From Alphaproteobacteria bacterium (lineage in GTDB: Bacteria; Pseudomonadota; Alphaproteobacteria; UBA6615), in the NCBI GenBank assembly GCA_002722515.1, contig PBMH01000024.1, positions 1 through 64,000 on the forward strand: a stretch of 64,000 bases of DNA, written 5' to 3'. Position numbers and translations under genes: made by a program. Of this stretch, positions 47,610 through 58,364 are shown piece after piece. Below the pieces are notes generated by a model. It was not told the origin of the DNA. It worked only from the letters and a program-made list of their open reading frames with translations, and made no database searches. Every line of letters starts with the position of its first letter. Within the stretch, counting starts at the first letter, position 1.

Positions 47610-48594
47610 TAGGCGTCTCCGGATTGAAATCCGGGTCTTGCTGAAGGCCCTCAACCGCATAGGTCAGATCGCGGAATACGTCCTCGAGACGCCCACGTTC
47701 TACGAAAATCTCCTCAACCGTTACGCCCTTCTCTTCCATCGCGTTCCTAACGTTGCCAAGAATTTCATTGCCGTGGCCAGCTACGGCAAGAAGTTCAACC
47801 GTGGCTGTCGTCTCAGCAGATCTGCGCACCTGCTGGACACCCTCGACGTCATTCAACACGTCAATACAGGCCTGCGCCTGACCTGCCGGAATTCGGATGC
47901 CCACCGCGTTGTGCAGACGTGAGCGCGACTGAAGTGAAAGTGGATCGTCATCCGCGACCACCCTCCCCTTCGCGATCACGATTGCACGTGAGCAAACCGC
48001 CTCTACTTCCTCTAGGATGTGGGTTGATATAATCACTGCCTTCTTGCCCGACATTTCTTTCAGGAGCTCGCGCACTTCATGTTTCTGGTTTGGGTCAAGT
48101 CCGTCTGTCGGCTCATCGAGGATAAGTAATTCGGGCTCGTGGACGATGGCCTGAGCCAACCCAACCCGGCGCTTGTAGCCCTTCGACAGAGTCTCTATCG
48201 GCTGATAAAGAACATTCGCAATGTGCAGCTTCTCAACTGCATAGTCGATTCCGTATTTGGTCTGTTCGTCAGAAAGGCGCCGCACCTTGCATACAAACTT
48301 CAGAAGCGAGAGCGGAGTCATATCACCATAAAGCGGTGCGCCCTCTGGCAGATATCCGATGCGACGTTTGATTTCCAACGGGTAGCGGGTCACATCTTGT
48401 CCACCCACCTCTACAGCGCCCATGGTCGGTGCTAGAAAACCAGTCACGATTTTCATCGTGGTCGATTTGCCCGATCCGTTCGGACCGATAAACCCTAGGA
48501 CTTCGCCCTGATCGACCGAGAACGAAACATTGTCGACGGCGGTGATGGGGCCATAACTCTTGGTTAGCCCCCGAATATCGAGCAGTGTCGTCAC
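47602..48594 (-). CDS. ABC transporter ATP-binding protein (GldA-like)
   Basis: Walker A GPNGSGKST, LSKGYKRRVGLAQAI, LLILDEPTDGLDPNQ. Confidence 0.92.
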   Translation of the reverse strand: MTTLLDIRGLTKSYGPITAVDNVSFSVDQGEVLGFIGPNGSGKSTTMKIVTGFLAPTMGAVEVGGQDVTRYPLEIKRRIGYLPEGAPLYGDMTPLSLLKFVCKVRRLSDEQTKYGIDYAVEKLHIANVLYQPIETLSKGYKRRVGLAQAIVHEPELLILDEPTDGLDPNQKHEVRELLKEMSGKKAVIISTHILEEVEAVCSRAIVIAKGRVVADDDPLSLQSRSRLHNAVGIRIPAGQAQACIDVLNDVEGVQQVRRSAETTATVELLAVAGHGNEILGNVRNAMEEKGVTVEEIFVERGRLEDVFRDLTYAVEGLQQDPDFNPETPNA

Positions 48595-48970
48595 GTCGTT
48601 TATTCCCTCCCAGCGAAACGCCTAACAGCGAAACCACATTTATGGATAGACAAGAAGGCGTAGGCATTGCATTTAGCCCCGGCCCCCAACGCCTAGTACA
48701 TATCATATCAAGTCCGTCATTCTTACTTAGCGCGGGGACTCCCTACCCCTGCGAGCCAATCGCGGAACGATTTAGGCAATTGGCTCGAACGTTTCAAGAC
48801 GGAAACAGAATGTAAATTTCCTATCGCACCCCAAAAACACGAAACAATCGACTTTGCGGCGCCGAACAATACGTGAAAATAAAACGCAATACCGCTAACA
48901 AGAAAATCATTTTGGGGTATTTATTATACGGTAACCAACAGCCCTAATGCCATGCACCGCTAGGCCTTTT

Positions 48971-49894
48971 CTAGACACCAAATAATCCAAGCTCGCGTAG
49001 TGCAATAAATCCCATAGCTAGCCCGATAATCGCAAATAAGGTAGCGATGGTCTTTTCCATAGTTCGTTGGGATATCTTACCCTGCAGCCTTGGCCCGATC
49101 TGGCCACCGATGATCACACCTGGGATCGTGTAGCAAACAAGATTCCACGGGATCGCATTCGCACCGCCCGCCGCGATTAACGCAGAGACCTGCGTGAAAG
49201 ATGCGGCAGCAATAGTAACGATTACGATGAAGACCGAAGTCGCAGCGGCAACCGGGACGGGAACGCGGTTTCGCTTTACCAACTGCGGCATGATCACCTC
49301 ACCAACCCCAACTCCGAGCAGGCCAGTCAGGAAGGACCCGACGCCGGTAGTCGCACCACCGCCCATGCCTTGCCTAGGTTTTTTGAATTCATAGATCTGA
49401 CCATCTGCAGCAGCGACACGTACTAGCTCGCCCCCAGGCCCCTTCGCCGCCTCAATAGTTGTGGCCCCCATCCCCTGGGACGATTGATGCCGAAATATGA
49501 TCGGCGCCAGGATCAGCATCAACAGGGCGTAGGCCGCCTTTAGAAGTGCCTCTTGGTGTTGAAGCGTGGCCAGCAATAGCGCGCCAACAACTGCCACCGG
49601 CAACGCAACTATCAGAAAGGGATAAGCACTACGAAAATGGATCAGTTTCTTACGATAGTAACCCACAAAACCGGATGAAAAACCAAACACCTCGGTCATC
49701 AACGCCGTACCGATCGCCGCTGCTGTACCCGCGAGCACATATTCAGAGCCGAGGATCGGAAATATAATAAGGAAAATTGGGGCGAACAGCGCCGCTCCGC
49801 CAATTCCGCTGAGCATCGCGGTAGTAGCAACACCCATCGACACAGGAAACATGAACCAGTAACGCCCCCAGTCGAGATCCGCGAGAAATTCCAT
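48971..49894 (-). CDS. Sulfite exporter TauE/SafE-family transporter
   Basis: Hydrophobic; GGGATTGVGSFLTGLLGVGVGEVIMPQL; PGVIIGGQIGPRLQGKISQRTMEKTIATLFAIIGLAM; likely start 49894. Confidence 0.88.
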   Translation of the reverse strand: MEFLADLDWGRYWFMFPVSMGVATTAMLSGIGGAALFAPIFLIIFPILGSEYVLAGTAAAIGTALMTEVFGFSSGFVGYYRKKLIHFRSAYPFLIVALPVAVVGALLLATLQHQEALLKAAYALLMLILAPIIFRHQSSQGMGATTIEAAKGPGGELVRVAAADGQIYEFKKPRQGMGGGATTGVGSFLTGLLGVGVGEVIMPQLVKRNRVPVPVAAATSVFIVIVTIAAASFTQVSALIAAGGANAIPWNLVCYTIPGVIIGGQIGPRLQGKISQRTMEKTIATLFAIIGLAMGFIALRELGLFGV

Positions 49895-50115
49895 GGAGAC
49901 ATCCCTTGTTCGGAAATAAGATCGGAGCCGACAACTCAATGGCGGCGCAAGCTAGCGTGCCCGCCAGTGAAAATCCACGCGCAATTAAAATGTTGAAGAC
50001 GGAACCCGGCGTACGAATAGCTTGACTATCCGAACTGAATCCAAAAAAACCGGTCATCAGCACTCACCAACAAACCACATCTTCAAAGGTCAGCGTACAT
50101 AGCAAGAGGGACAGG

Positions 50116-51024
50116 ATGACAATCAATTTCAAGGGGCGGGTGGCCGTCGTAACAGGTGCCGGTAACGGTCTTGGTAAAAACTATGCACTCACGTTGGCCT
50201 CAAGAGGCGCAAGAGTAGTGGTCAACGATTTGGGTGGCGCCATCGATGGCAGTGGTCACTCCGGCAAGCCAGCCGATGCCGTCGTCGAAGAAATTCGAGC
50301 AGCCGGCGGAGAGGCCGTGGCAAATTATGACACCGTCGCCGAGCCTAAGGGCGCAGCGAACATCGTCCAGAGCGCGCTAGATACATTCGGCCAGATTGAC
50401 ATCGTTATAAACAACGCTGGAATCGTCCGGGACAAAACCTTCCATAAGATGAGCCTTGAAGATTATGAGTTTGTCGCCCGGGTGCATTATCTAGGCTCAG
50501 TATATGTAACTCATGCCGCATACCCGCATATGCGCAAGGCGAATTACGGTCGAGTGCTTATGGTCTCGTCGAACTCTGGCCTCTACGGTAATTTCGGCCA
50601 GACCAACTATTCTGCCGCCAAGATGGCTGTCGTCGGTTTCATGAACACACTAAAACTTGAGGGCGCGCGAAATAACATCTTAATAAATGCCCTCGCACCA
50701 CTAGCAGCGACGCGCATCGCAGAGCCATCTGGTATCTTTGACGTCTATGATCCAGAACTTGTGACAACCGACGCCGTGGCGGCCATGGTTGCCTACCTAG
50801 TTAGTGAGAACTGCACCGATTCCGGCAACATCATTGCCGCGACCGCCGGCTATTACTCCCGCATCCAAGTCATGGAAAGCGAAGGTGTACGGGTCGACCC
50901 ACGTGAACCGATGACGCCAGACCGGATCGCCGAGATCTGGTCTCAAGTCCGCGGGATGCGGAATCCGACCGGCTATGACGACGCAGTTGCAAACTTAACC
51001 GCCGTGATGGCAAAGGAAACATAG
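50116..51024 (+). CDS. SDR-family oxidoreductase (multifunctional-enzyme type 2-like)
   Basis: VAVVTGAGNGLGKNYALTLASRGARVVVNDLGGAIDGSG, NYSAAKMAVVGFMNTLKLEG. Confidence 0.92.
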   Translation: MTINFKGRVAVVTGAGNGLGKNYALTLASRGARVVVNDLGGAIDGSGHSGKPADAVVEEIRAAGGEAVANYDTVAEPKGAANIVQSALDTFGQIDIVINNAGIVRDKTFHKMSLEDYEFVARVHYLGSVYVTHAAYPHMRKANYGRVLMVSSNSGLYGNFGQTNYSAAKMAVVGFMNTLKLEGARNNILINALAPLAATRIAEPSGIFDVYDPELVTTDAVAAMVAYLVSENCTDSGNIIAATAGYYSRIQVMESEGVRVDPREPMTPDRIAEIWSQVRGMRNPTGYDDAVANLTAVMAKET

Positions 51025-51107
51025 AACCTTGGCTGATTCTCAGCGTGGCCCCACGTAGAAAATCAGGGCAGCGCCAGTGGCAATCCTAATCAGGGTCCTC
51101 TAGTTAT

Positions 51108-52646
51108 TCAGCCACTCTCGCCATTTTCTTCGGCCATGAGCATATTACGAAGCTCGCGTTTAACTATCTTGCCATAGTTGTTCTTAGGCAGGGACGCCGC
51201 GACCCTATAATGCTTCGGCCGCTTGAACCGAGCGATATTATCGAGGCAGAGCCGGTCGAGAGCATCGATGTCAATCTGCACGCCTTCGCTGGGCGTAACA
51301 AAAGCGATCACCTCTTCACCCCACTCTTCGTGCGGGCGGCCAATAACTGCGCATTCCGTAACATGTGGGTGTCTTAGTAGAACCTCCTCGATCTCGCGGG
51401 GATAGATGTTTGAACCGCCGGAAATGATCATGTCCTTTGATCGGTCCTTCAGGGTAAGATATCCGTCGGAGTCAAACACACCCATATCGCCAGTATGCAG
51501 CCATCCACCGCGAAGAGAATCGGCACTGGCATCGGGCCGGTTCCAATAGCCCTGCATAACAACCGCCCCGTTAACCAGAATCTCTCCTACCTCGCCCGCG
51601 GGTAATGTGTTGTCATTACCGTCAACCACCTTTACGTCAACCACCGACTGAGCATACCCGACCGAACCCAAACGCTCCTCATAGCGAGGATGTTCCGTGT
51701 CGACGTGATCCTCTCGAGGTAGCACGGTGATACACATCGGGCTTTCGCCCTGACCGTAAATCTGTACGAATTTCGACCCGAACCGATCAAGTGCCTGCTT
51801 AAGATCAGCGACATACATCGGCCCACCGCCATAAGTAACAGTACGCAGGTTTCCGATTTCACCCGAATTATGTCCTATCAAACGCTTCACCATTGTTGGT
51901 GCAGCGAACAAGGAAACCTCTTCATGTTTTTGAAATAACTCAAATATTTCGCTGGGATCAAAGCTACCTGTTTCGGGTACGACCTGGCGCGCACCAACCG
52001 CTAGGTGCGGGATCCCGTAGAAGCCTGAACCGTGGGACATCGGCGCGGGGTGCAACGCCGCGCCGTTGACGGGGACCCTGTCCACATCAAGAAAATAGCT
52101 TAGGGTCATCTCCCAAAGGTTCCGGTGCGACAGCATCGCCCCCTTGGGGTTCCCGGTAGTACCCGAAGTGTAGAAGAGCCAAGCAAGGTCATCGTCGCCC
52201 CGATCCACCATCTCTATGGGATCCGCATTCAGGTAATCGGCATACTCCGCCTCGCCTACGACTACAACACGGGCCTTGCTGCCGGCGATCTCGAGCCCAC
52301 TCGCGGCCTTCTCGGCGAGATCCGGCGTAGTAAACACCACGCGCGCACCAGAATCGTCGATAATGTAAGCGAGTTCCTTTTCGTGCAGCTTGTTGTTGAT
52401 CGGAAGCGCCGTCAGCCCAGCGTGGAGCGCGCCATGGAAGGTCTCGAGGTATTCGGGTGTATTGGTCATGAACAGGCCAACCCGATCATTGTCCGTTAGA
52501 CCAATCGACCCGCGCATGGCTCCCGCAAGACCGGCAACACGGCGCGCTAGCGTGCCGTAGTCGCAGTAGTCAGCTGCCCCGTGGGATATCGCCACCCGAT
52601 TGGGAAAAGAGCGCGCTGCCCGCACTAGCAACTGATTGAGATTCAT
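51108..52646 (-). CDS. AMP-binding acyl-CoA synthetase/ligase
   Basis: LAWLFYTSGTTGNPKGAMLSHRN, GWLHTGDMGVFDSDGYLTLKDRSKDMIISGGSNIYPREIEE, PKNNYGKIVKREL. Confidence 0.94.
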   Translation of the reverse strand: MNLNQLLVRAARSFPNRVAISHGAADYCDYGTLARRVAGLAGAMRGSIGLTDNDRVGLFMTNTPEYLETFHGALHAGLTALPINNKLHEKELAYIIDDSGARVVFTTPDLAEKAASGLEIAGSKARVVVVGEAEYADYLNADPIEMVDRGDDDLAWLFYTSGTTGNPKGAMLSHRNLWEMTLSYFLDVDRVPVNGAALHPAPMSHGSGFYGIPHLAVGARQVVPETGSFDPSEIFELFQKHEEVSLFAAPTMVKRLIGHNSGEIGNLRTVTYGGGPMYVADLKQALDRFGSKFVQIYGQGESPMCITVLPREDHVDTEHPRYEERLGSVGYAQSVVDVKVVDGNDNTLPAGEVGEILVNGAVVMQGYWNRPDASADSLRGGWLHTGDMGVFDSDGYLTLKDRSKDMIISGGSNIYPREIEEVLLRHPHVTECAVIGRPHEEWGEEVIAFVTPSEGVQIDIDALDRLCLDNIARFKRPKHYRVAASLPKNNYGKIVKRELRNMLMAEENGESG

Positions 52647-52789
52647 AGAAAACGACCCTCTTAACGACCACAATGGCGCAGGCTACAACGACCTACAAGT
52701 TAGCAAAACCCTCGTCTTTCGACAGGCAGCAAATAAGGACATATGCTCGTTCTAGCCCTGCCAGAACATTAACAAGACAGCGGTAAACT

Positions 52790-53494
52790 ATGTACGAGCT
52801 TTACTATTGGCCAACAATTCAGGGACGCGGTGAATTCGTCCGCCTCCTCCTTGAAGACGTCGGCGCGGACTATGTAGATGTGATTCGCAGACCCAAGGAA
52901 GATGGCGGCGGGGGCGACGCCCTCCGTATTCTAATAAATACGACTAGGCACTTCGCCCCACCAATACTAAGAGACGCCAACATAACCATCTCGCAAACTC
53001 CGATAATCATGGACTATCTCGGAACGAAGCACCAGCTCACCCCTGCCAATGAGGATGCCCGGCGAGAGGCGTTACGTCTGTCGATGTTACTTGCAGACTT
53101 TCTGGTCGAGGCCCATGACGTACATCACCCCTTGGCCAAGGAGTTGTATTACGAAGACCAACTGGACGAGGCGCTACGCCGGTCACTGAGTTTCCGTGAC
53201 GTACGTATTCCGAAATTTTATAGCCATCTTGAGGAGATGATCAGTGCCAACGGTGGCTACCTAGTAGAGGGTGGACTGTCGCACGCAGATTTTTCGCTAT
53301 TCCAAATCGTTGAGGGCATGCGTTACGCCTTTCCAAAATCCTCGGCTCGGCTTGAATCCGACCGCCCCCGCCTCGTCGCCCTGCATGCGGAAATAGCCGC
53401 CCGACCAAACATTCAGGCTTATATAATTTCGGACCGGCGCATCCCATTTAACAAAAATGGCATCTTCCGATATTACCCAGAACTGGATGGGTAG
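52790..53494 (+). CDS. Glutathione S-transferase family protein
   Basis: MYELYYWPTIQGRGEFVRLLLEDVGADYVDV, ISQTPIIMDYLGTK, LSHADFSLFQIVEGM. Confidence 0.85.
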   Translation: MYELYYWPTIQGRGEFVRLLLEDVGADYVDVIRRPKEDGGGGDALRILINTTRHFAPPILRDANITISQTPIIMDYLGTKHQLTPANEDARREALRLSMLLADFLVEAHDVHHPLAKELYYEDQLDEALRRSLSFRDVRIPKFYSHLEEMISANGGYLVEGGLSHADFSLFQIVEGMRYAFPKSSARLESDRPRLVALHAEIAARPNIQAYIISDRRIPFNKNGIFRYYPELDG

Positions 53495-53508
53495 AACACC
53501 GTAGTAAG

Positions 53509-54483
53509 CTATCCAGCAGCAAATCGCGGCAGCATGACCTCCTTATGGAATCGTGCCATTTCTTCAAATACAGGCATTACCTGCGGCTCGGCGTTATCGT
53601 CGCGGAACTCCCGATAAAGCGCGTAGACATTGCCGATAAAACGCTCCGCATCTCCCCAGGTATTGTAGTCCTCAAGGGAGATTTCACACGCCGCGTCCCA
53701 CTCCGAAAGACCGGCGTCAAAGCATTTGCGCGCCTCGCACTCTATATAGTCGAGATACCCCTTAAAGATCCGAACATGAGCCTTGTCCGTGACCGGTCCG
53801 TGACCCGGAACAATAACGTCGGCGTCAAGGGAAAGAATTAGGTCACAAGCCCGCTGCCAGTTGGCAATCGGACCGTCCCAGATTACCGGGTGGCCACCAT
53901 TGAAAATTATGTCGCCAGTAAAGACCAGCCGATCGCTCGGTAGATAAGTCAGGATATCACCCCGGGTATGTGCCGGGCCAACATTGTAGAGCTCGATATC
54001 CCGATCGCCGCACGTCAAGCTCATCCGATCATCGAATGTGATTGTTGGCGGCGTCAGATGGATCCCGGAAAAGTCGAACGACGAGAAACAGTGTTCTAGA
54101 AATTCACCAAGAACACCGAGATTTCTTGAATTTTCCATCATTTCTTCTAGCCGGCTCGGCAGAAAATGGGCGAACTCCTCAGCGCAACCTGACGAGGCAA
54201 TGATCTCGGCACCCTTAACCAGTTGGTTACCCCAAGTATGATCAGCATTAGCGTGCGTGTTTATAAGCCGACCTATCTTTTTTGCTGCTGGTACCGCATC
54301 GCGCATGGTAACCAACATGTCGCGAGTTAGTGGCAGGTCGAACAGTGTATCGATGAGAACCGTCTCCTCGCCATCAACAATCAATCCAGTATTAGACCAA
54401 CCCCAACCGCCGTCTGGCAGCAAATAGGCATAGAGCCCGTTACCGACCTCATGCAGCCCTTTAGTGTATTGCCATTTACTCAT
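53509..54483 (-). CDS. MBL-fold metallo-hydrolase
   Basis: LINTHANADHTWGNQLVKGAEIIAS, GPAHTRGDILTYLP, LVFTGDIIFNGGHPV. Confidence 0.9.
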   Translation of the reverse strand: MSKWQYTKGLHEVGNGLYAYLLPDGGWGWSNTGLIVDGEETVLIDTLFDLPLTRDMLVTMRDAVPAAKKIGRLINTHANADHTWGNQLVKGAEIIASSGCAEEFAHFLPSRLEEMMENSRNLGVLGEFLEHCFSSFDFSGIHLTPPTITFDDRMSLTCGDRDIELYNVGPAHTRGDILTYLPSDRLVFTGDIIFNGGHPVIWDGPIANWQRACDLILSLDADVIVPGHGPVTDKAHVRIFKGYLDYIECEARKCFDAGLSEWDAACEISLEDYNTWGDAERFIGNVYALYREFRDDNAEPQVMPVFEEMARFHKEVMLPRFAAG

Positions 54484-54577
54484 CACTTGTGTCCGGTCAT
54501 GCCGTTTTGCTCATGAAAAATATAGTCGAGGGTCGCGCTATGCAAAAAGGTCGGAACTAAAACCACGCTGCGCTCCT

Positions 54578-55759
54578 CTAGGTGTCGATGAAATTGGCTG
54601 CCCTAAGAAACAGGGTACGATTAACTCCGTCTGAGTGCAGAAAGGCCGCCGCGTCGCGTACCAGCTTCTCCACCCCAGCCTCTTTCATGTAGCCGTGTCC
54701 ACCGTGAATCTCGAGGGTCCAGGTCGCAATCTTCCAAGCTGCCTGCGACGCCATCGCCTTGGGCAGAGAACCCAACGTCATGTCCCAGCCCTCATCCCGA
54801 TGATCCGCTAGCCAAGCCGCCCGATGAATGTAGGCACGCGATGCATCGATGAGCATCTTCATCTCGGCGATCTGGGCCCGTATACCGTCGTGCTCGATGA
54901 GCCGCTTACCGCCCTGGACCCGCGTCTGCGACCAATCAAGGGACTTCTCATAACAGGCAACTGCGACCCCAAGTATGCTAGCGCCGGCGAATATATTGCT
55001 CGAAGGCCCAAATGCTCGCCGAATAGCCTGTCCCCCATGGGGTTCTCCCACGACGTTCTCGTCGGGAATAAAGCAGTCCGTAAAAAGTAACTCTGAGTTA
55101 TTAGCGAGCCGTTCCCCCATTTTGTCATGCACCCGCCCGATGGTGAACCCGGGGTGGCCGCGTTCTAGTAAGAAGCAGGTTGCCCCGTCCACCAGCGACT
55201 TTTCAGGGTCAGTCTGCATATAGACGAGAAAAAAACGCGACTGATTAGAGTTGGAGATGTAGTGCTTCATCCCGTTAGCAATCCAACCACCTTCGGTTTT
55301 TTCTGCACGTGTCGTGTAGGGCACCGGGTAACCGATTATTCCATTCGACCCGTTCGCGGGCTCGGTACCACAGATACTGACTATAGCGCGCGGATCATCG
55401 CGGAACGGAATCAGGGTGCGCTCCCTCTGCTCCTCGTTAAGCACCCTCTCCATGTGCTTGGCTATCTTCAAGGTCTGGGCCAAGACAACAGAAATCCCCA
55501 GATCACCGCGAGCAAGTTCCTCAATCACCATCGCGGTCGTTAGCGTATCCGTTTCCATGCCACCGTATTCTTCCTTTAGGGTCATGGTTCGTAGGCCCAT
55601 TCGGTCAGCCGCTTCGACAATCTCCGGCGAATAGCAGTCCACGGGATCGACCTGCGCATCGAGTTCGGCCGCACGCGGCGTTACCTCTTCCGACACGAAC
55701 CGGCGAACCGAATCAAGGATTGCACGCTGTTCCTCGGTCTGAATGAAAATTTCGTCCAT
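54578..55759 (-). CDS. Acyl-CoA dehydrogenase
   Basis: MTLKEEYGGMETDTLTTAMVIEELARGDLGIS, ALTEPANGS-like CGTEPANGSNG, EIHGGHGYMKEAGVEKLVRDAAAF. Confidence 0.93.
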   Translation of the reverse strand: MDEIFIQTEEQRAILDSVRRFVSEEVTPRAAELDAQVDPVDCYSPEIVEAADRMGLRTMTLKEEYGGMETDTLTTAMVIEELARGDLGISVVLAQTLKIAKHMERVLNEEQRERTLIPFRDDPRAIVSICGTEPANGSNGIIGYPVPYTTRAEKTEGGWIANGMKHYISNSNQSRFFLVYMQTDPEKSLVDGATCFLLERGHPGFTIGRVHDKMGERLANNSELLFTDCFIPDENVVGEPHGGQAIRRAFGPSSNIFAGASILGVAVACYEKSLDWSQTRVQGGKRLIEHDGIRAQIAEMKMLIDASRAYIHRAAWLADHRDEGWDMTLGSLPKAMASQAAWKIATWTLEIHGGHGYMKEAGVEKLVRDAAAFLHSDGVNRTLFLRAANFIDT

Positions 55760-55992
55760 TGTCTGCCCCCTCAAAAGATTGAGTATCGATAACCATGTTT
55801 CTTTCTAACTTTGTACCGCAGGGCTGTTGCCGCGGACCGACGATGCAACAAGCGACACCCCTCTGCATTCCTTGACCTAAGCCGAACCTGCCAGCAGATT
55901 TCGTCCCCCTATGAGGAAAGAAAACGTCGTATCGCGGCGAACCAGCTCGCGACCAGACCCCTAAACCTAGTCAAGCAACGTTTTTGTAGCCC

Positions 55993-56970
55993 CTACTGCT
56001 TCACCACCTTGTTCTTTAATACGCCTATACCCGTCACCTCGAGTTCGATAACGTCACCCGCAGCGAGATATTTATCGTGCTCCAGACCGCAACCCCAGCC
56101 TATGGTGCCCGAGGCAAAAAATTCTCCTGGGTAAACGGTCTCGGCACGCGATGTGTGAGCGATACAGTCTTCAAATTTATGGTACATTTCACTGGAACTT
56201 CCTCGTGAGCGCTCTTCACCGTTGATTCTCACGATCAGCTCAGCATCGTAGGGGTCGAACGCATCCGCAGTTACAATGCATGGTCCGATTATGTTACCGG
56301 TGTCAAAGTCTTTTCCTTTGCCTGGCCCAAACCCGGCCGGCATCTCGTAGGCTTGGGTATCACGGGCAGAAATGTCATTGAAAATCGAATAGCCGAAGAT
56401 CATATCGGACGCATCTTTAGGATCTACGTCTTTGCCGCCTTTGCCTAGCCAACAGCCGAACTCCATCTCGTAGTCAAGCATCTCAGAGAAATGCGGCCAG
56501 ACAATATCCGCGCCCGTACCAGTAACGCCGAGACGGCTAGGTTTGTAGAACAGAGGCTGATCGTACCAAATCTGCGGGATCGCGAAGGCGCCCTCCGCTT
56601 CGAAACGCTTGAGCGCCTCCTCAGGGTCAGGCTCAGCCTCCGCCTTTTTCTGACGTAACATACCAAATGCGTTCAGTAAGTGTTTCTCAAAGCATAGAAA
56701 GTCACGAATTTGAGGGGGCTGCGGAACCGGTGTTAATAAATCAACATCTTCGAGAACGAACACCGACCCACCGCTGGCCCCGCCACCCGATACCGAAACG
56801 ATTTCATTCGCCCGCTCCACGGCCGTATCACCGGCCTGAATCAAGTCCAGCATCGTAGAAAAATAGGGTTGATTGTCCGCTGCCGCTAGGTCGACAACAC
56901 CAGTTTCGTCTTGTGTCAACGCTCCGACTTTTTGAGCGCCTCCGCCGAGAGTGAACGTCACAAGTTTCAT
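55993..56970 (-). CDS. Fumarylacetoacetate hydrolase family protein
   Basis: DYEMEFGCWLGKGGKDVDPKDASDMIFGYSIFNDISARDTQ; FDTGNIIGPCIVTADAF; GTIGWGCGLE. Confidence 0.9.
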   Translation of the reverse strand: MKLVTFTLGGGAQKVGALTQDETGVVDLAAADNQPYFSTMLDLIQAGDTAVERANEIVSVSGGGASGGSVFVLEDVDLLTPVPQPPQIRDFLCFEKHLLNAFGMLRQKKAEAEPDPEEALKRFEAEGAFAIPQIWYDQPLFYKPSRLGVTGTGADIVWPHFSEMLDYEMEFGCWLGKGGKDVDPKDASDMIFGYSIFNDISARDTQAYEMPAGFGPGKGKDFDTGNIIGPCIVTADAFDPYDAELIVRINGEERSRGSSSEMYHKFEDCIAHTSRAETVYPGEFFASGTIGWGCGLEHDKYLAAGDVIELEVTGIGVLKNKVVKQ

Positions 56971-57011
56971 TGTTGTTTCCTCCCAACCGATCTTATCGGT
57001 CGCATTGGTTT

Positions 57012-58268
57012 CTATTCCGCCGCCGCCAAATCCGCACGACGATTTCCTTCCGGCACCTTATGAAAGGTGCCATCCTTCATAATCGCCCGGAATCGACCGG
57101 GCTCCTGCAGTATCGAAATGTCTGAGGTAGGGTCACCATCAACCAGTAAAAGATCCGCCAGAGAACCCGCCGTAACTAATCCCACCGGTTCGTTCATGAG
57201 TTCTCCCCCTGCCTGGGTCGCGGCCTGAATAGCTTCCAAAGTTGAGAATCCGAACAATTCCACAAACATCGCCAGGTCACGGGCATTGCGGCCATGTGGG
57301 TTCCACTTAAAACCATAGTCCCCGCCCGGCAGCACTCGAATGCCGCGCTTCCGAAGGTCCGCCATAGTCCGACTTACCGTCTCGATCTCCCTCTCGGCTC
57401 GCGCCCGGGTAAAATCATCAGTCGTGACCCCGTATTTCGCACCCTCGGTTAAGCGTCCGTAGGGGAGACCCATGGCGGGCGCTACGAACACTCGGTGCCG
57501 TTCTGCCTCCAGCATGTCCTTGGCTTCATCATCAGCCAGGGTCGCGTGGTAGATGATCTGAACACCGTTGCGGACGCAGATTTTTACGGCCTCAGCCGAC
57601 CGCGCATGGGCTGCGACCATGCGACCCCGCTGACGCGCCACCGCGCATACAGCAGCAACCTCGTCCTCCGACATGGCAGTGTCTTCAGCAAGCGGGTCGG
57701 GCCCTGTCCCCTGCGCCGACGGAACAATTTTGAATGTGTCTACACCCGCCCGTGCCGCTGCACGGCAGGCTTTACGGAACGCCTCGGGACCATCTAGAAC
57801 CAGCGAATAGGCATCGTCCTGGCCAATATCGCCGAAACCTCCAGTCACCGTCATCTGCCTAGTCGCCGCCTTCAGCCTAGGCCCCGGAATGTCGCCAGCA
57901 TTGATCGCATCGCGCAGCGCAACCTCCAGATTGTCGCGCGCCGAGCTACCACTAAACATACTAGTGAAGCCGTGATCGAGCATCTTTCGTGCATTCTTAG
58001 CCGCCTCGAGTACATGCCTCTCCGCCGACAGAGAATTGATATCACCCAGCGTTGCCGCATCTAGGAAACTCAAATGTGCATGAGCATCTATTAGCCCAGG
58101 CATTAGTGTCGCTCCGCCACCGTCCACGATAGCTGCTTCACCACAATCTCCAATGTCACCGCGCACTACTTCAGCAATTCGATCACCACGGATTAGAACG
58201 GCCCCGTCGAACGGTTTTGCGCCAGTCCCATCTATTACAGAGACATTCGTGAACACTGTCTCGCCCAT
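57012..58268 (-). CDS. Amidohydrolase family protein
   Basis: LMPGLIDAHAHLSFLDAATL, VAAHARSAEAVKICVRNGVQIIYHATL, GSLADLLLVDGDPTSDISIL. Confidence 0.93.
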   Translation of the reverse strand: MGETVFTNVSVIDGTGAKPFDGAVLIRGDRIAEVVRGDIGDCGEAAIVDGGGATLMPGLIDAHAHLSFLDAATLGDINSLSAERHVLEAAKNARKMLDHGFTSMFSGSSARDNLEVALRDAINAGDIPGPRLKAATRQMTVTGGFGDIGQDDAYSLVLDGPEAFRKACRAAARAGVDTFKIVPSAQGTGPDPLAEDTAMSEDEVAAVCAVARQRGRMVAAHARSAEAVKICVRNGVQIIYHATLADDEAKDMLEAERHRVFVAPAMGLPYGRLTEGAKYGVTTDDFTRARAEREIETVSRTMADLRKRGIRVLPGGDYGFKWNPHGRNARDLAMFVELFGFSTLEAIQAATQAGGELMNEPVGLVTAGSLADLLLVDGDPTSDISILQEPGRFRAIMKDGTFHKVPEGNRRADLAAAE

Positions 58269-58364
58269 ACGTCGTATTCCCCTTGGTGAAGCCCCTCATT
58301 GAACGTCCCGGCGCGAGACACTGTCAACCATGGGCAACCTCGAATAGTACTGCTATTTAGGGAT

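Noticed and set aside
48585-48815. 76-aa plus-strand ORF in the 370-bp intergenic region
   Set aside because: No domain or strong start signal; treated as intergenic.
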